Shown here piece by piece: positions 62,352 through 64,000 of a stretch of DNA of 64,000 nt. The DNA is from Streptomyces sp. BK208 (lineage in GTDB: Bacteria; Actinomycetota; Actinomycetes; Streptomycetales; Streptomycetaceae). Below the pieces are notes generated by a model. That model had not been told where the DNA came from and made no database searches. It worked only from the letters and a program-made list of their open reading frames with translations. A program made the translations under genes and the position numbers. The first letter of the stretch is position 1. The number at the start of each line of letters is the position of its first letter. Location of the stretch: contig NZ_SOAV01000002.1 of NCBI RefSeq assembly GCF_004364245.1, forward strand, positions 594,504 to 658,503. Reading direction: 5' to 3'.

Positions 62352-63509
62352 TCAGTCGGAGGCGGAACCGGAACCCGTACCGGGGCCGACGCCGGTGCCG
62401 GTGTCCGCGCCGGAGTCGGAGTCGGAGCCGGAGCCGGAGCCGGAGCGGGAGCCGACACCGGCGTCCGAGGTCGTGGGGTGCAGGACCAGGGGCTCGACCC
62501 GGCCCTCCAGCATGCTGCCGAGTCCCTGGACCGCGCACACGTCGGGCCGTTCCGCGATGTGCACCGGCATGCCGGTGGCCTGACGCAGCATCTGGTCGAA
62601 ACCGGGCAGCAGCGCGCTCCCGCCGACCATCATGATCCCGCGGTCGGCGAGGTCCGCGACCAGGTCCGGCGGGCAGTCCCGCAGCACCTTGCCGATGCCG
62701 TCGAGCACCGCCGTGAGCGGCGTCTGGATGGCGTTGCGCACCGTGGCCGTGTCCACCTGCACACTGCGGGCCAGCCCGGTCGCCACGTCCCGCCCGTGGA
62801 TCTCGGTGGATGCCGGTCCCTGCGGGGTCAGCCCGTTGCCGGACAGCGCGAGCTGCAGCGGGCGCACGGACTGGCTGGGCAGCACCAGCTCGTGCTGGTG
62901 GCGCAGGAGCTGCACGATCGCGTGGTCCACGGCCTCACCACCGACCGGGATGCGGACGGCGGCGACGATCGAGCCGAGGGAGAGCACCGCGACCTGCGTG
63001 GCGTGCGCACCGCACACCATGATCATGGTCGCCTCGGGCTGTTCCACGGGCAGTCCGCAGCCGACCGCCGCCGCGATCAGCGTGTCGACGAGTTCCACCC
63101 GGCGCGCGCCCAGGCCGACCAGGGTCTCGATCGCCGCCCGCCGGGACAGCGGATCCGCGTCGTGCGGGGTGCACACGGCGGCCCGCAGCCGGGGCTTGCG
63201 CCGCAGATTGCGGCGGATCCGGTCGCCGAGCAGGTGCCGCAGCATGCGCTGGGCCATCTCGATGTCGACCACGGTGCCACCGGAGACGGGCCGCACGACA
63301 CGGATGTATCCGGGGGTGCGGCCGGTCATCTTCTCCGCGAACTCGCCGACCGCGATGAGCGCACCCGTGCGCGTGTTGACCGCCGCGGCGGACGGCTGGT
63401 CGACGACGAGCCCGGCACCCTTCACGTAGACCCGGGTACGCGCGGCGCCCAGGTCGACGGCGAAGTGGCAGCGGCGCAGTGCCTCCAGACTGGCGGTACT
63501 GACGGTCAT
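62352..63509 (-). CDS. mbl: MreB/Mbl-type actin homologue with degraded phosphate-2 loop
   Basis: The 385-residue cytoplasmic actin-like protein is probably involved in sporulation-specific wall assembly, as shown for S. coelicolor Mbl. Family landmarks: HFAVDLGAARTRVYVKGAGLVVDQPS (phosphate-1), IPVGGEAVDHAIVQLLRHQHELVL and RGIMMVGGSALLPGFDQMLRQATGMPVHIAERP (adenosine motif, GGS for GGG). The phosphate-2 motif, normally DIGGGTTEVAV, is replaced by VCGAHATQVAV at 165-175, so ATP hydrolysis is doubtful. A Ser/Gly/Asp-repeat tail of about 35 residues follows the fold. GGGAGGA lies 6 nt before the ATG at 63509. It is followed by the GAF pseudokinase gene. Confidence 0.9.
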   Translation of the reverse strand: MTVSTASLEALRRCHFAVDLGAARTRVYVKGAGLVVDQPSAAAVNTRTGALIAVGEFAEKMTGRTPGYIRVVRPVSGGTVVDIEMAQRMLRHLLGDRIRRNLRRKPRLRAAVCTPHDADPLSRRAAIETLVGLGARRVELVDTLIAAAVGCGLPVEQPEATMIMVCGAHATQVAVLSLGSIVAAVRIPVGGEAVDHAIVQLLRHQHELVLPSQSVRPLQLALSGNGLTPQGPASTEIHGRDVATGLARSVQVDTATVRNAIQTPLTAVLDGIGKVLRDCPPDLVADLADRGIMMVGGSALLPGFDQMLRQATGMPVHIAERPDVCAVQGLGSMLEGRVEPLVLHPTTSDAGVGSRSGSGSGSDSDSGADTGTGVGPGTGSGSASD

Positions 63510-63856
63510 GGCGAATCCTCCCGAGAGCGCGGACCGTGCGGGGCCGCCCGGTGGCCGGCCTCTTGGCACCGATCGTGCGCGGCGGGGCGGGCGGGCGCCT
63601 GCTGGAGGGGGCCGGGCGGGGGGCCGCTGAACGGGGGGTGTGCGGGCGCGAGGCCGCAGACGCCGACCCAGTGGCGAGGCGGCGGGCGGCGGGCGGGCGT
63701 ATCTCGTCACCGCAGCCCCAGCCCGGTCCGGCAGGACCGAACCGCCCCTGTCGCCGCCGCAGCCGAGGCGCGGTCGTGGTCGCGGTGGCCCCCCAACCGC
63801 GGTCGCGGTCGCAGAATCTGCCGCTGCCGCTGCCGCTGCCGCTGCCGCTGTCGTTG
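63510..63856. other. GC-rich region upstream of mbl, promoter expected, no clear gene
   Basis: This region should hold the mbl promoter but no obvious -35/-10 is visible. It ends in a run of GCTGCC hexamers (about 63818-63850). Open frames exist on both strands but are low-complexity; one on the plus strand from GTG 63785 runs into the 48-bp repeats and out of the window. Confidence 0.5.
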
Positions 63857-64000
63857 CCGAGCCCGCCGTTGCAGCCGCCCGCGACCCCGCCGTCGAAGCC
63901 GCAGCCGAGCCCGCCGTTGCAGCCGCCCGCGACCCCGCCGTCGAAGCCGCAGCCGAGCCCGCCGTTGCAGCCGCCCGCGACCCCGCCGTCGAAGCCGCAG
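63857..64000. repeat. Three perfect 48-bp tandem repeats at the window edge
   Basis: The 48-bp unit starting CCGAGCCCGCCGTTGCAGCC occurs without mismatch at 63857-63904, 63905-63952 and 63953-64000, and presumably continues. Since 48 is a multiple of three, every frame stays open: PSPPLQPPATPPSKPQ on the plus strand, or a Cys/Gly repeat CGFDGGVAGGCNGGLG on the minus strand. It may be the repeat domain of a surface or secreted protein, but the strand cannot be decided here. Confidence 0.9.

Noticed and set aside
63857..64000. CRISPR-like array at the window edge
   Set aside because: Units are contiguous and identical without spacers; it is a tandem repeat with a period divisible by three.

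Overview
The window is chromosomal DNA of a Streptomyces or a very close relative. Very high GC is visible throughout, nearly all codons end in G or C, and GTG starts and leaderless-looking promoters are common. The gene set is typical of the genus: an hrdA-type sigma factor next to dnaG, a GH18 chitinase with a DasR-type operator, an Mbl-type MreB paralogue, a class F sortase and an excalibur LAETG protein. From memory, the order (metal-binding lipoprotein, glyS, chitinase, dus, ppdK, nirBD, nasA, dgt, dnaG, hrdA, ABC pair, mbl) resembles the right-central part of the S. coelicolor chromosome. There is no rRNA, CRISPR array, prophage or intact insertion sequence.

Layout. 0-9.4 kb: end of a zinc ABC operon with a Zur-like promoter, glyS, a chitinase, an aldo/keto reductase plus TetR, a beta-lactamase-fold esterase, and an MFS exporter divergent from an XRE regulator. 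9.4-15 kb: a lysine/alanine-rich membrane-anchored protein followed by a 1458-residue P-type ATPase whose N-terminal half looks like a decayed second ATPase core. 15-24.4 kb: MFS exporter, tRNA-dihydrouridine synthase, LtaS-like phosphotransferase, a palindrome-rich intergenic region, ppdK, acyltransferase. 24.4-28.8 kb: excalibur/LAETG surface protein, two SDRs, a PhoX-like Tat protein, a TetR with two matching operators. 28.8-34.3 kb: nitrite reductase operon (FAD oxidoreductase, nirB, nirD) behind a GlnR-like box, and a TSUP permease. 34.3-41.4 kb: hemerythrin, remnants of a divergent HxlR/oxidoreductase pair, class F sortase with a probable substrate, a SoxR-type promoter driving an FMN reductase, SDRs (one decayed), LysR, M4 protease. 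41.8-52 kb: assimilatory nitrate reductase, SanA-like protein, sirohydrochlorin chelatase, dGTPase, ferredoxin-reductase-like flavoprotein, dnaG, hrdA. 52-58.4 kb: heterodimeric ABC exporter, FGGY kinase, small membrane protein, two tRNA-Asn and one CAU tRNA. 58.4-64 kb: IS5-family fragment, MDR reductase plus TetR, a GAF sensor protein with a degraded kinase domain, an Mbl-type actin homologue with a degraded phosphate loop, and 48-bp tandem repeats at the edge.

How the genes work together. Nitrogen assimilation is the clearest pathway: nasA reduces nitrate to nitrite, nirBD reduces nitrite to ammonium, and the CbiX-like chelatase can supply siroheme for NirB. The sites flanking these genes suggest GlnR control. 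Zinc uptake (Zur), chitin use (DasR) and redox-drug response (SoxR) each show a recognisable operator that overlaps the predicted promoter. The most unusual items are the tandem pseudo/active P-type ATPase with its lysine-rich partner, the neighbouring degenerate sensor kinase and degenerate MreB paralogue, the sortase F-substrate pair, and three places where internal deletions have left readable gene remnants.
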